DNA of 32,735 nt from an uncultured Oscillospiraceae bacterium (GCA_910589155.1 CAJURY010000015.1:1-32735), one strand, 5' to 3'; positions 8,070 through 16,225 are shown, counted from the first letter of the stretch. The notes: generated from the letters alone by a model not told the origin. Program-made: numbers and translations.

Positions 8070-9611
8070 ATGGTGGTTTCCATGATGAACTCCGCAATTA
8101 TGATGTTTGAAAAGACTGCTGCCCAGTATCCCAATAAAATCGCGGTGCAAGACGAAGAAGGGGAAATTTCTTTTCAGGCGCTTCGCCAGTGCGCTATGGG
8201 TCTGGGGACGGCGCTGCTGCATGAGACGAACGGCGCATTGGGCTTGTTTCCCGTGATTGTATATCTGCCCAAGAGCATTGATGCCCTTGCCTGTTATCTG
8301 GGGGCGCAGTACAGCGGCAATCCCTATGTGCCGGTGGATGCGGCGATTCCCATGTTCCGGCTGCAAAATATTGTGAATAGTATCGGGCAGGGCTTTTTGA
8401 TTACCAACAAAGCGCTTTTGCCCAATCTATCGGATTTGCAGCTTGGCGGCGTGCGCGTGCTTTTGCTGGAGGATATGGAAAAGACGGAAGTGGAGGAGGC
8501 ATTGGTCTTTGCCATCGTGGAGCGGGTTATTGACGCGGATCCTATTTATATTATGTACACTTCCGGCTCCACCGGCGTACCCAAGGGCGTGACGATTCCT
8601 CATCGGGGCATCATCGATTATGCCCACTGGCTGCAAGAAACCTTCCGGTTTGATGAAAACACAGTGCTGGGCAACCAGTCCGCCTTCTATTTTGACAATT
8701 CCACCCTTGATATTTATACCATGTGCCTCACGGGCGCAAAGCTTGTCCTGATTCCCAATGTGCTGTTCCGTTTTCCGGCGAAATTGATGGATTTTGTGGA
8801 TGAAAATAGAATTAACACCATTTTCTGGGTGCCTACAGTGATGATTAGCGTGGCCAATACCGGTGCGCTGGAAAATAGAAGTCTGCCTGCGCTGAAAAAG
8901 GTGCTGTTTTGCGGCGAGGCGATGCCAAACCGGCAGCTCAATATTTGGCGGCGCAATTTGCCGGACTGCCTGTACGCCAATCTTTACGGACCCACGGAAA
9001 TTACGGACGTTTGCACCTATTATGTAGTAGACCGCCCATTTCAGGACGCAGAGGCGCTGCCCATCGGCAAAGCCTGCCGCAATATGCGAGCCGTGGTTTT
9101 GCGGGAGGATGGAACCAGAGCGGCCACGGGGGAAACCGGAGAGCTTTGCATTGCGGGAAGCGCGTTGGCCAGAGGCTACTGGGGCAGCCCAGAGCAGACC
9201 CGGAAGGCGTTCACCCAGAATCCGCTGTCCGCTTTTTATGACGACAGGCTATACCATACCGGCGATTTGGCCTACTATGGGCAAGACGGTAATCTTTATT
9301 TTGTGGGCAGGGCGGATTCTCAGATTAAGCACCGGGGCAACCGCATTGAGCTGGGTGAAATTGAGACGGCGGCAAAAAGCCTTTCTGATGTGAAAAACGC
9401 CTGCGTATTGTTTGACGCGGAAAAAGAGGATATTGTTTTGTTTGCGGAAACCCAGGCTAGTTTAGTGCTGCGGAAGCTGAATTTGGAACTGAAAAAAATT
9501 CTGCCGGTTTATATGCTTCCCACGAGACTGATTTGCATGGCGGCGTTTCCCCAGACGCCCAACGGAAAAATTGACAGGCTCAGTTTAGGAAGCCGGCTAA
9601 AAGGAGAATAA
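8070..9611 (+). CDS. dltA: DltA-like amino-acid adenylating enzyme (D-alanine:carrier-protein ligase type)
   Basis: A 513-residue member of the AMP-forming adenylation family. Visible core motifs are YTSGSTGVPKG (T164 onward, ATP loop), FDNS, FCGE, YGPTE, YHTGD (D399) and PNGKIDR with the catalytic lysine K500. FCGE carries the cysteine that DltA enzymes have at this position, which favours D-alanine as substrate, though specificity cannot be proven by reading. It would activate the amino acid with ATP and load it onto the carrier protein encoded next (2-bp gap). Starts at 8070 (MVVSMM) and 8082 (MMNSAI) are both possible; GGTGG before 8082 and the short leader make the latter credible. First gene of a tightly packed operon. 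Confidence 0.85.
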   Translation: MVVSMMNSAIMMFEKTAAQYPNKIAVQDEEGEISFQALRQCAMGLGTALLHETNGALGLFPVIVYLPKSIDALACYLGAQYSGNPYVPVDAAIPMFRLQNIVNSIGQGFLITNKALLPNLSDLQLGGVRVLLLEDMEKTEVEEALVFAIVERVIDADPIYIMYTSGSTGVPKGVTIPHRGIIDYAHWLQETFRFDENTVLGNQSAFYFDNSTLDIYTMCLTGAKLVLIPNVLFRFPAKLMDFVDENRINTIFWVPTVMISVANTGALENRSLPALKKVLFCGEAMPNRQLNIWRRNLPDCLYANLYGPTEITDVCTYYVVDRPFQDAEALPIGKACRNMRAVVLREDGTRAATGETGELCIAGSALARGYWGSPEQTRKAFTQNPLSAFYDDRLYHTGDLAYYGQDGNLYFVGRADSQIKHRGNRIELGEIETAAKSLSDVKNACVLFDAEKEDIVLFAETQASLVLRKLNLELKKILPVYMLPTRLICMAAFPQTPNGKIDRLSLGSRLKGE

Positions 9612-9613
9612 CC

Positions 9614-9859
9614 ATGAACGAAATTGAAAAGAAGCTGCTTGATTATATTACGGAAACCTTTGAAATTGATGCAGACGACCCGGATTTTGGCATGGATGTG
9701 GATTTGTTTGAGACGGGATTTTTGGATTCTCTCGGTTCTTTCAGTATCATCAATTTTATTGAGGAAACTTGGGGCGTGGAGATTACCCAGAAGGATCTGA
9801 CCCTTTATCCCATGAACAGCATTCAGGAAATCGCGCAGGTTGTTGGGCAGAAGCTGTAA
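9614..9859 (+). CDS. dltC: DltC-like acyl carrier protein
   Basis: An 81-residue acidic protein with the carrier-protein signature FETGFLDSLGSF; S39 of DSLG would carry 4'-phosphopantetheine. Length and helix pattern match DltC/ACP. It directly follows the adenylating enzyme, whose product it would accept as a thioester and present to the membrane MBOAT protein. AAGGAG lies upstream at the end of the previous gene. Its stop shares a base with the next start (TAATG), implying translational coupling. Confidence 0.88.
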   Translation: MNEIEKKLLDYITETFEIDADDPDFGMDVDLFETGFLDSLGSFSIINFIEETWGVEITQKDLTLYPMNSIQEIAQVVGQKL

Positions 9860-10350
9860 TGGAACATGTAGCGATTCGCCCCGCTAAAATCGAGGATTTG
9901 CCTGCGATTCAGTTGCTCTACGGAGATTTATACAAGTTGCTGCAAGGTATGGGTCTGCCTTTTGCCTTGGATGAGGCAGGTTTGCAGGGGCTTTTGCCTG
10001 TGCTTTTTAAGTCTAAGATGTGCTGCCTTGCCGTGGCGGAAACGCCGGAAGGGGAGATCTGCGGTTTTATTTCCGCTGCAATTGCCCGGATGGATCGGAA
10101 ATTGCAGTTTCGGGGAGAAAATGTCATTGGCAAAATCAGCGATATTTGTGTAGCGGAGGCTTACCGTGGGCAAAATGTGGCGGGAAGACTGCTGCAATTT
10201 GCGGAAAACTGGATGAAAGATTGCGGCGTGACAGTTTGCGAAAGCGAAATTGTCCTGCAAAACGCACGTTCTCTGGGCTTTTTTCAGAAAAACGGCTATA
10301 CGCCTTTCTGCGCGCTGACATATAAGGCGCTTTTGGGAAACGGAGAATAA
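9859..10350 (+). CDS. GNAT-family N-acetyltransferase inside the Dlt-like operon
   Basis: A 163-residue GNAT protein. The N-terminus IRPAKIEDLPAIQLLY is typical of the fold. The central strand IGKISDICVAEAYRGQNVAG contains the acetyl-CoA pyrophosphate-binding motif (here RGQNVA), and NARSLGFFQKNGY is the usual C-terminal helix. The start is the ATG overlapping the carrier-protein stop (TAATG). Canonical dlt operons do not encode a GNAT, so its place between the carrier protein and the MBOAT transferase is unusual. It may acetylate the carried amino acid or a wall polymer, but the substrate cannot be inferred from sequence. Confidence 0.85.
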   Translation: MEHVAIRPAKIEDLPAIQLLYGDLYKLLQGMGLPFALDEAGLQGLLPVLFKSKMCCLAVAETPEGEICGFISAAIARMDRKLQFRGENVIGKISDICVAEAYRGQNVAGRLLQFAENWMKDCGVTVCESEIVLQNARSLGFFQKNGYTPFCALTYKALLGNGE

Positions 10351-10353
10351 GCA

Positions 10354-11493
10354 ATGTGGTATTTGCAATTGGATACGCTGGCGATTCTCGCCGCCTTTTG
10401 TTTGGGAATCGCGCTGTTTCGCCTGTGTACGAAAAATACGAAAAATCAGTTGCTTTTGTGGCTTTTGCCTGTGGTAGAAGGCTTGATTTTGCTGTACATC
10501 AGCGAACGTTTGGCTGTTTTTTATGGTCTGTACATTTTGCTTGGCGTTCTTTGTACAAAAATTTTGTTCCGCTTTCCGAAAAAATGGCTGTTTGCTTTGT
10601 TTTCCCTAGGTTCCCTTGTTCCGTTTTTCCTAAGCCGCAGCGAAAGCTTCGGCTTTTCGCTGCCGTTTCTTTTTGTGAGTATCGGTATTGCTTATCAAAT
10701 GTTGAAAATGATCGACGGGTTTTACTATGTATATTTCACCCAGGAAGCTGTCGATCCTCTGATTTTCGTAAATTTCATGCTTTTTCTGCCGGTTTTCACC
10801 GCTGGCCCTATTTTTCGCTACCGGGAATTTGCCGACGTCTGCCGAAAGCCTGTTGCTATGAACGGCGAGGAGCTGACGCGAGACTGCAAGCGGCTGATTC
10901 TGGGGATGTTTAAAAAAGTGGTGCTCAGCGCTATTGGGGTTCGTATGCTGCAAGCGCTGCTAAAAACCCAGCTTCATTGGTATACCAGCATTGCCATTGT
11001 GCTTTTGTGCTACATGACGCTGTATTTCGACCTTTCCGGGTACAGCGATATAGCCGTTGCCTTTGGCCGCGTCGCTGGCTTTGCGGTGCCGGAAAACTTC
11101 AAGTCTCCCTGGAAAGCGCCCAGCTTTACCCAGTTTTGGCGCTGCTGGCACGCCTCCCTCAGCAATTGGATCAGAGAGCATATTTTTATTTTGCTCCATA
11201 AAAAGAAACTGAACCGGTGGGCTTCCGCCGCGCTGTGCCTGTTGACCATGGTGGTTATGAGTCTCTGGCATGGCTTTTGCTGGGCGTATTTTTTCGCAGG
11301 GCTGTACAACGGGTTGCTGCTGGCAGCGGAAAATTTGCTGCATCTTACCACGGTAAACAAGCGCAAAACGAAGAAAAGCGTCTTTTTTCTTCGCTGCTTT
11401 GGGGTAAACGCCCTGTTCGCCCTGAATACCTTGGTATTTTTGATGCCGCCGGAGCAGGTGCTTTCCGTCCTGCAAGGCTTTTTTGCCAGATAG
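10354..11493 (+). CDS. dltB: DltB-like MBOAT membrane O-acyltransferase
   Basis: A 379-residue polytopic membrane protein of the MBOAT family. The diagnostic stretch FDLSGYSDIAVAFGR, PENFKSPWKAPSFTQFWRCWH, then SLSNWIREHIF is present. The invariant histidine of the SLWHG motif is H306. In Dlt systems this protein takes the acyl group from the carrier protein on the cytoplasmic side and passes it across the membrane toward a DltD-type protein. It starts 3 bp after the GNAT stop and is followed 12 bp later by the SGNH protein. Length is close to the usual ~400 residues. Confidence 0.88.
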   Translation: MWYLQLDTLAILAAFCLGIALFRLCTKNTKNQLLLWLLPVVEGLILLYISERLAVFYGLYILLGVLCTKILFRFPKKWLFALFSLGSLVPFFLSRSESFGFSLPFLFVSIGIAYQMLKMIDGFYYVYFTQEAVDPLIFVNFMLFLPVFTAGPIFRYREFADVCRKPVAMNGEELTRDCKRLILGMFKKVVLSAIGVRMLQALLKTQLHWYTSIAIVLLCYMTLYFDLSGYSDIAVAFGRVAGFAVPENFKSPWKAPSFTQFWRCWHASLSNWIREHIFILLHKKKLNRWASAALCLLTMVVMSLWHGFCWAYFFAGLYNGLLLAAENLLHLTTVNKRKTKKSVFFLRCFGVNALFALNTLVFLMPPEQVLSVLQGFFAR

Positions 11494-11505
11494 GGGGGCG
11501 CAAAA

Positions 11506-12402
11506 ATGAAAACGATTTGGAAACGCTTTTTTGCGCTGCGGTTTGTGCTAGGTCTGCTATTAATAGCCGGTATTTTGGATACGGCGCTGTCACTTTGGAA
11601 GCCAGTGGAGCGCTCGACCCTGTTTGTGAAAAACGACTATGAAAAGATCGCCTTGTCGCACAACGGGAATACCACTTTTGACCGGGCGTTTTACGGCAAT
11701 TCTGTTTTGATTTCCGCCTATCGGGAGGATTTAAGTGCTTCCGGCTATGCCAATGTGGGCATTGCTTACGGCACGATGACAGATTTAGCGGCCATGTTGG
11801 AAGGAAACTACCTGACGGTAAATGAGAATTTGGTTGTCATGCTGAATTACTTTACCCTGCTGGACACCATGGAGACCGACCCAACTTATCCGTGGCATCG
11901 TGGCGTTTTAGAGCCTTACTGCTACTTCCAGCGGGATCGGATTCAGTCCTTTGTGATGCGGACGGTGGATACGGTATTTTTGGGTTATGCGTCCAATGGA
12001 CTTCCCCGTTTTTCGGATTTTGGAAGAACCATTTGTCATGGTGCAATGACAGATGCGGAGCTGAAGGAGAGAGCCGCCGCTCATGAAAAAGCATACTGGC
12101 GGCAGGACTTATCCAATTATCAGGAGAATTTGAAGGCGTTGGAGCAGGTGGCGGCTTATTGCAAGACCCATGGGATACGATTGCGCGTGGTGTTCGCGCC
12201 GTGGAACGACTATATTGCCATGCCGGAATACCCCAAGGCGGCAATGGAAGCGGCCAGGGCAATTTGCGAGGAGCAGGGGATTGAAGTGTTGGATCTGACA
12301 AGCGCCTTTCCGAGAGATTGCTTTTATGATTTGGGGCATTTTAACTACGAATACGGCGCTGTGCGTTTTACAAAGGAGATCGATCCATGGCTAAGTGCAT
12401 GA
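11506..12402 (+). CDS. dltD: DltD-like membrane-anchored SGNH protein
   Basis: A 298-residue protein with one N-terminal membrane segment (about residues 8-30) and an extracellular SGNH/GDSL-like domain. The block I serine is in YGNSV (S66), and the C-terminal DLGHFNYEYG supplies D275 and H278, completing a Ser-Asp-His triad as in DltD. It is shorter than the usual DltD of about 400 residues and clearly divergent. In the D-alanylation pathway it would transfer the acyl group to teichoic acid outside the membrane. Another extracytoplasmic polymer is possible here given the GNAT in the operon. Its last 16 nt overlap the small ORF that follows. Confidence 0.8.
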   Translation: MKTIWKRFFALRFVLGLLLIAGILDTALSLWKPVERSTLFVKNDYEKIALSHNGNTTFDRAFYGNSVLISAYREDLSASGYANVGIAYGTMTDLAAMLEGNYLTVNENLVVMLNYFTLLDTMETDPTYPWHRGVLEPYCYFQRDRIQSFVMRTVDTVFLGYASNGLPRFSDFGRTICHGAMTDAELKERAAAHEKAYWRQDLSNYQENLKALEQVAAYCKTHGIRLRVVFAPWNDYIAMPEYPKAAMEAARAICEEQGIEVLDLTSAFPRDCFYDLGHFNYEYGAVRFTKEIDPWLSA

Positions 12403-12521
12403 ATCAGTGGAAAAGCAAGCTGCCTTGGCGTATTGCTGAAGTGCTGGCGTATGCATTGATGCTTTTGGCAGTGCTGGCGTTTTTTACCGGCAACGGCGAA
12501 TTTATTTATGAAGGCTTTTAA
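12387..12521 (+). CDS. dltX: DltX-like small membrane protein
   Basis: A 44-residue ORF starting with ATG at 12387, with GGAG (12375-12378) eight bases upstream, overlapping the SGNH gene by 16 nt. It has a positively charged N-terminus (residues 1-15), a single hydrophobic segment (about 16-33) and a short external tail, GNGEFIYEGF. That tail matches the C-terminal FIYxxF-type motif of DltX, the small Dlt subunit that binds DltB and whose conserved tyrosine (here Y41) is proposed as an acyl relay. DltX is usually encoded at the start of dlt operons; here it is last. The terminator follows 6 bp downstream. Identification rests on motif, size and context. Confidence 0.75.
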   Translation: MAKCMNQWKSKLPWRIAEVLAYALMLLAVLAFFTGNGEFIYEGF

Positions 12522-12527
12522 TCAAGG

Positions 12528-12560
12528 AAAGGGCGCACTGTAAAAGCAGCGCGCCCTTTT
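12528..12560 (+). terminator. Intrinsic terminator of the Dlt-like operon
   Basis: AAAGGGCGC (12528-12536) pairs with GCGCCCTTT (12551-12559); an inner CTG/CAG adds three pairs. The stem ends in a TTTT run. It lies directly after the DltX-like stop codon, which supports that ORF as the operon's last gene. Confidence 0.8.
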
Positions 12561-12589
12561 GCGACAAAAAATTTTGGAGGACTGTGCAA

Positions 12590-12613
12590 AACATGACATA
12601 CTGTTGTCTTGTT
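12590..12613. promoter_or_regulatory. Candidate operator for the WYL regulator
   Basis: An inverted repeat, AACAtGACA-N6-TGTCtTGTT, has one mismatched pair in two 9-nt arms. It lies 35-58 bp before the regulator start, next to a possible -10 (TATCCT, 12622-12627). Its symmetry and position suggest autoregulation of the operon that follows. Confidence 0.5.
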
Positions 12614-12647
12614 TTGTGTGCTATCCTAATTTTGGCAGGTGAGAAAA

Positions 12648-13556
12648 ATGAAAATGGAACGCGCCATTGGGATTCTGTCTGTTTTGCTGCAAAAAGATAC
12701 GATCACTGCCGCCGACCTTGCCCGGCGATTCGAGGTTTCCGTGCGTACGATTTTGCGGGATCTGGATAGCCTTTCTCAAGCGGGCATTCCCATTGTGACA
12801 AAGCAAGGGGTGGGCGGCGGCGTTTCCGTTATGGAAGGCTATCGGCTGGATCGGACGCTGCTAACCAGCGGGGAAATGCGGGATATTCTGGCGGGGCTGC
12901 AAAGCTTGGACAGCGTGCATGGCACCAACCGATACCGCCAGCTTATGGAAAGATTGTCCGCAGATTCTACCAGCCTTTTGCCGGGCAGCCAGGTAATGCT
13001 CATTGACCTGTCCTCCTGGTACAAAGACAGTCTCGCGCCGAAAATCGAGCAAATTCGCGGCGCCATTGACGGCTGTTATCCAATGGAATTTCTCTACTAC
13101 TCGCCGAAAGGCGAAGCACAGCGCACCATGGAACCGTATTATCTGGTTTTTCGGTGGTCAAGCTGGTACGTATGGGGCTGGTGCAGGGATCGAAAGGACT
13201 ACCGGCTTTTTAAGCTAAACCGCATGGAAAAGTTGCGGTTGCTGCAAGAACAGTTTGAAAAACAGGCCGCGCCGTTGCCGAAACTTGAAAATGAGCAGAT
13301 TTTTCCAGGCGGTATCCGGGTAAAGGCGCTGTTTGCGCCTGAATGCAAATGGCGGCTGGTGGAGGAATTTGGTGTGAATTGCTTTGCGACGCTGCCGGAT
13401 GGAAAGCTTCTGTTTCAGGCGGACTACACGGACAGGGAAAATCTTTTTGCGTGGCTGATGACTTTTGGAGACAAGGCGGAGCTTTTGGAGCCGGAAGCGC
13501 TGCGGCGGGAACTGCGTGAAAGGATAAAAAAGATGCTGGAGGAGTATGACAAATGA
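12648..13556 (+). CDS. HTH/WYL-domain transcriptional regulator (YafY type)
   Basis: A 302-residue regulator. An N-terminal winged helix (ERAIGILSVLLQKDTITAAD, then FEVSVRTILRDLDSLSQAGI) is followed by a flexible GVGGG hinge and a C-terminal WYL ligand-binding region: FLYYSPKGEAQRTMEPYYLV, then WSSWYVWGWCRDRKDYRLFKL. I choose ATG 12648 because AGGTGAG (12637-12643) precedes it; a GTG three codons earlier overlaps that site. The downstream gene starts within its stop (ATGA). Members of this family often head operons of small-molecule-binding proteins, which is what follows here. Confidence 0.9.
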   Translation: MKMERAIGILSVLLQKDTITAADLARRFEVSVRTILRDLDSLSQAGIPIVTKQGVGGGVSVMEGYRLDRTLLTSGEMRDILAGLQSLDSVHGTNRYRQLMERLSADSTSLLPGSQVMLIDLSSWYKDSLAPKIEQIRGAIDGCYPMEFLYYSPKGEAQRTMEPYYLVFRWSSWYVWGWCRDRKDYRLFKLNRMEKLRLLQEQFEKQAAPLPKLENEQIFPGGIRVKALFAPECKWRLVEEFGVNCFATLPDGKLLFQADYTDRENLFAWLMTFGDKAELLEPEALRRELRERIKKMLEEYDK

Positions 13557-14311
13557 ATTATATACAGCTTACAGAAGAAAATTTGGAAAAGGAGCACATT
13601 TGCTGCGCTATTGCTGGCAGTAAGGATCCGCAGGTGATGGCAAAGAAAGCGTGGCTGCGGGAAAGGCTCCGGGAAGGGCTTGTGTTTTTAAAGGGAGACG
13701 TCCGGGGCAAATGCTTTATCGAGTATCTGCCGGCGGAATTTGCCTGGATACCCATGGAAGCGGCGGGGTATATGCATATCAACTGCTTTTGGGTTTCAGG
13801 CGCCTGCAAAGAGCACGGCTATGCCAACGATTTGCTAGAGCGGTGTATTGCCGACGCAAATGAGAAGGGGATGGCGGGGCTTACCGTGATTTCCTCCTCA
13901 AAGAAAAAACCGTTTTTGTCCGATCCGGGGTATTTGACGTACAAAGGTTTCCGGCTGGCGGATACGGCGGAACCGTTTTTCGAGCTTTTCTATCTGCCCT
14001 TTACGAAAGAGGCGGTAGCACCTCGTTTCAAGGACTGCGCGAAAAAGCCTAAATGTGATGCCATGGGTTTTGCAGCGTATTACACTAGCGGCTGTCCTTT
14101 TCCTGCAAAATATGTACCGATTTTGGAAGCCCACGCCAAGGAAAACGGGATTCCGTTTACCGCGATTCACATAGATAGCCGGGAGCAGGCGCAAAACGCG
14201 CCGGCGGTTTGGACAAATTTCGCGCTGTTTTATAACGGCGCGTATGTGACCAATGAAATTCCATCAGAAAAGAAATTTCTTGCGCTTTGCCAGGAAAAAG
14301 GAGCGATTTAA
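13553..14311 (+). CDS. GNAT acetyltransferase with C-terminal YoaP-like domain
   Basis: 252 residues. The first ~150 form a GNAT fold: INCFWVSGACKEHGYANDLL carries the acetyl-CoA-binding helix, and KPFLSDPGYLTYKGF the usual C-terminal strand. The remainder (DCAKKPKCDAMGFAAYYTSG, then CPFPAKYVPILEAHA) resembles the YoaP domain attached to such enzymes, with a CPFPAKY segment that may be thioredoxin-like. The substrate is unknown. The gene overlaps the regulator by 4 bp (ATGA), so both are translated from one message. Confidence 0.82.
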   Translation: MNYIQLTEENLEKEHICCAIAGSKDPQVMAKKAWLRERLREGLVFLKGDVRGKCFIEYLPAEFAWIPMEAAGYMHINCFWVSGACKEHGYANDLLERCIADANEKGMAGLTVISSSKKKPFLSDPGYLTYKGFRLADTAEPFFELFYLPFTKEAVAPRFKDCAKKPKCDAMGFAAYYTSGCPFPAKYVPILEAHAKENGIPFTAIHIDSREQAQNAPAVWTNFALFYNGAYVTNEIPSEKKFLALCQEKGAI

Positions 14312-14312
14312 A

Positions 14313-14708
14313 ATGAAATTAGAAGGATTTGGGCTTTTTGTAGAAGATATGGCGGTGATGGTGCGTTTTTACCGGGATGTGCTGGGCTTTGCCATCCGGG
14401 AAAGCGAGGACGCGACAAATGTGTATCTGGAAAAGGACGGCACGCTGTTTTTGCTGTACCGCAGGTCAGATTTTGAGGCAATGATCGGCAGGAAATTTTC
14501 CTACGCGGCGGGGCTTTGCGGACATTTTGAAATCGCTTTGTCCGTTGCGGACTATGCCGCTGTGGACGAGGCCTACAAAAAAGTGACCGCCGCTGGGGGC
14601 AGGGAAGTGATGCCGCCCGCCACCATGCCCTGGGGACAAAGAACCTGCTACATTGCCGATCCGGAAGGAAACCTTGTGGAAATCGGCTCTTTTGAGAAGG
14701 GGGTATAA
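14313..14708 (+). CDS. VOC (glyoxalase/bleomycin-resistance) family protein
   Basis: 131 residues with the two-module VOC pattern: FGLFVEDMAVMVRFYRDVLG at the start and TCYIADPEGNLVEIG at the end, with a metal-ligand-type glutamate in the last strand (LVEIG). The start at 14313 has AAGGAG about 10 bp upstream and lies just after the previous stop; the frame is open further upstream inside the GNAT gene but without a binding site. VOC proteins bind or modify small molecules, including electrophiles and drugs. The specific ligand is not evident. Confidence 0.85.
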   Translation: MKLEGFGLFVEDMAVMVRFYRDVLGFAIRESEDATNVYLEKDGTLFLLYRRSDFEAMIGRKFSYAAGLCGHFEIALSVADYAAVDEAYKKVTAAGGREVMPPATMPWGQRTCYIADPEGNLVEIGSFEKGV

Positions 14709-14710
14709 CG

Positions 14711-15046
14711 ATGGCGTCTCGCTTGGAATTTGTACAATATGCAGTCTCGCAAATGGAGGAGGCCGGCACGATTACCTATAAGAAAATGTTCGGGGAGTAC
14801 GGCGTGTACTGCGACGGTAAAATTTTTGGCGTCATCTGCGACGATCAGCTTTTCATCAAGGTGACGGAAGCGGGGCGGAACCTGAAGCCGGATTTGCCCC
14901 TAGGCGCGCCTTATACCGGCGCAAAGCCCCACTTTTTGATAGAAAATATTGACGACCGGGCTTTTATGAGGGAATTTGTGGCGGCGACCTGCCGGGAACT
15001 GCCCATACCAAAGCCGAAAAAGGGGAAGAAAAGCAATGGCGTTTGA
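14711..15046 (+). CDS. TfoX N-terminal-domain protein
   Basis: 111 residues matching the stand-alone TfoX-N family: ASRLEFVQYAVSQMEE, then KKMFGEYGVYCDGKIFGVIC and DDQLFIKVTEAGR. The lysine-rich C-terminal tail (KPKKGKKS) is common in the family. Despite the name, single-domain members are not shown to control competence and their role is unknown. It starts 2 bp after the VOC stop and overlaps the next gene by 11 bp. Confidence 0.85.
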   Translation: MASRLEFVQYAVSQMEEAGTITYKKMFGEYGVYCDGKIFGVICDDQLFIKVTEAGRNLKPDLPLGAPYTGAKPHFLIENIDDRAFMREFVAATCRELPIPKPKKGKKSNGV

Positions 15047-15674
15047 CTATAAAAAGGAGTACAAAGAATTTTATCTGCCTCCCGCCAAGCCGGGGCTGGT
15101 TGAGGTTCCGGCCATGCGTTATCTTGCGGTGGATGGGCAGGGCGACCCCAACGAGCCGGAAGGGGAATACAAAGCGGCTATTGGGATGCTGTACGCCATC
15201 GCTTTCACCATTAAAATGAGCTGCAAGGGCAGCTACAAAATTGACGGTTACTTTCCCTATGTGGTGCCGCCTCTGGAGGGCTTATGGCGGCAGAAGGGCG
15301 GCGGCGAGATTGACTATGCCCATAAGGAGAATTTTATGTGGAAATCCATAATTCGCCTGCCGGACTTTGTTACGGAGGAAGTGTTCCAGTGGGCGATTGT
15401 GGAAGCGACCCGGAAAAAACAGCAGGATTTTTCCAAGGTGCATTTTTTTACTTATGAGGAAGGACTGTGCGCCCAGTGTATGCACGTTGGGTCTTATGAC
15501 GCGGAACCTGCGACCATTGCAGCGATGACGGATTACGCAGAACGCATGGGCTATACGGCGGATTTTTCTGAAAAGCGACTGCACCACGAAATTTATCTCA
15601 GCGATCCCAGAAAAGCGGCGGCGGAAAAGCTGCGTACGGTGATTCGTCATCCCATTCGGAGGAGAGATACATGA
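15036..15674 (+). CDS. GyrI-like small-molecule-binding protein
   Basis: 212 residues resembling the GyrI-like/SOUL-fold family: YKKEYKEFYLPPAKPGLVEV, then MRYLAVDGQGDPNEPEGEYK. The double repeat of this fold binds hydrophobic or cationic compounds, and some members hydrolyse electrophilic toxins. The start at 15036 is preceded by AGGGGAAG and overlaps the TfoX-like gene by 11 bp. The stop overlaps the following ATG. GyrI-like proteins commonly sit beside WYL regulators, consistent with a small-molecule stress operon. Confidence 0.85.
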   Translation: MAFDYKKEYKEFYLPPAKPGLVEVPAMRYLAVDGQGDPNEPEGEYKAAIGMLYAIAFTIKMSCKGSYKIDGYFPYVVPPLEGLWRQKGGGEIDYAHKENFMWKSIIRLPDFVTEEVFQWAIVEATRKKQQDFSKVHFFTYEEGLCAQCMHVGSYDAEPATIAAMTDYAERMGYTADFSEKRLHHEIYLSDPRKAAAEKLRTVIRHPIRRRDT

Positions 15675-16183
15675 TTGTATTGATTGCGGGAGCGTCCCAC
15701 ACAGGAAAAACCGCCCTGGCGCAGAAGCTTTTGGAGCGGTACGGCTATCCCTATCTTTCCGTTGATCATTTGAAAATGGGTTTGATTCGGAGTGGTCAAA
15801 CAGATTTAACTCCACTGGACGATGCGCTTTTAACGGCTTATCTTTGGCCAATTGTGCGGGAGATGGTCAAAACCGCCATTGAAAACAAACAGAATTTAGT
15901 GGTGGAAGGAATCTATATTCCCTTTGATTGGAAGAAGGATTTTGCAGAAGAATATTTGGCGCAAATTCGCTATTACTGCCTGATTTTGTCGGAAAAGTAT
16001 ATTCGAGGGCATTTTTCGGATATTCAGCGGTTTGCCAACGTGATTGAAAGCCGGCAAGAGGACAACGCCTGCACCCTGGAAGCGGTTTTGTGGGATAATG
16101 CGGAGCATTTGCGCCAGTGCAGGAAATTTGGCTGCGAATACATGCTTATTGACGATACCTACGAAGTGACCATTGAACTATAA
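15671..16183 (+). CDS. P-loop kinase-like / zeta-toxin-like ATPase
   Basis: 170 residues with a Walker A motif at residues 7-14 (GASHTGKT) immediately after a beta strand. Other features are a DHLK segment after the second strand, a conserved acidic patch (LVVEGIYIP) and a late RQEDN region typical of small nucleoside or metabolite kinases. No specific family substrate is readable. It overlaps the GyrI-like gene (ATGA) and is the last gene before a strong terminator. No antitoxin-like partner is adjacent, so a toxin role is not supported. Confidence 0.75.
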   Translation: MIVLIAGASHTGKTALAQKLLERYGYPYLSVDHLKMGLIRSGQTDLTPLDDALLTAYLWPIVREMVKTAIENKQNLVVEGIYIPFDWKKDFAEEYLAQIRYYCLILSEKYIRGHFSDIQRFANVIESRQEDNACTLEAVLWDNAEHLRQCRKFGCEYMLIDDTYEVTIEL

Positions 16184-16188
16184 AAAGC

Positions 16189-16225
16189 AGCGGGAGAGAA
16201 GAGCGGTTCTCTCCCGCTATTTTTG
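16189..16225 (+). terminator. Intrinsic terminator of the WYL operon
   Basis: AGCGGGAGAGAA (16189-16200) and TTCTCTCCCGCT (16207-16218) form a perfect 12-bp stem with loop GAGCGG. ATTTTTGG follows. Confidence 0.9.

Noticed and set aside
15671..16183. Zeta-type toxin of a toxin-antitoxin pair
   Set aside because: Only the Walker A region supports it; the gene is the last member of a metabolic-type operon and has no small antitoxin partner, so a generic P-loop kinase is safer.
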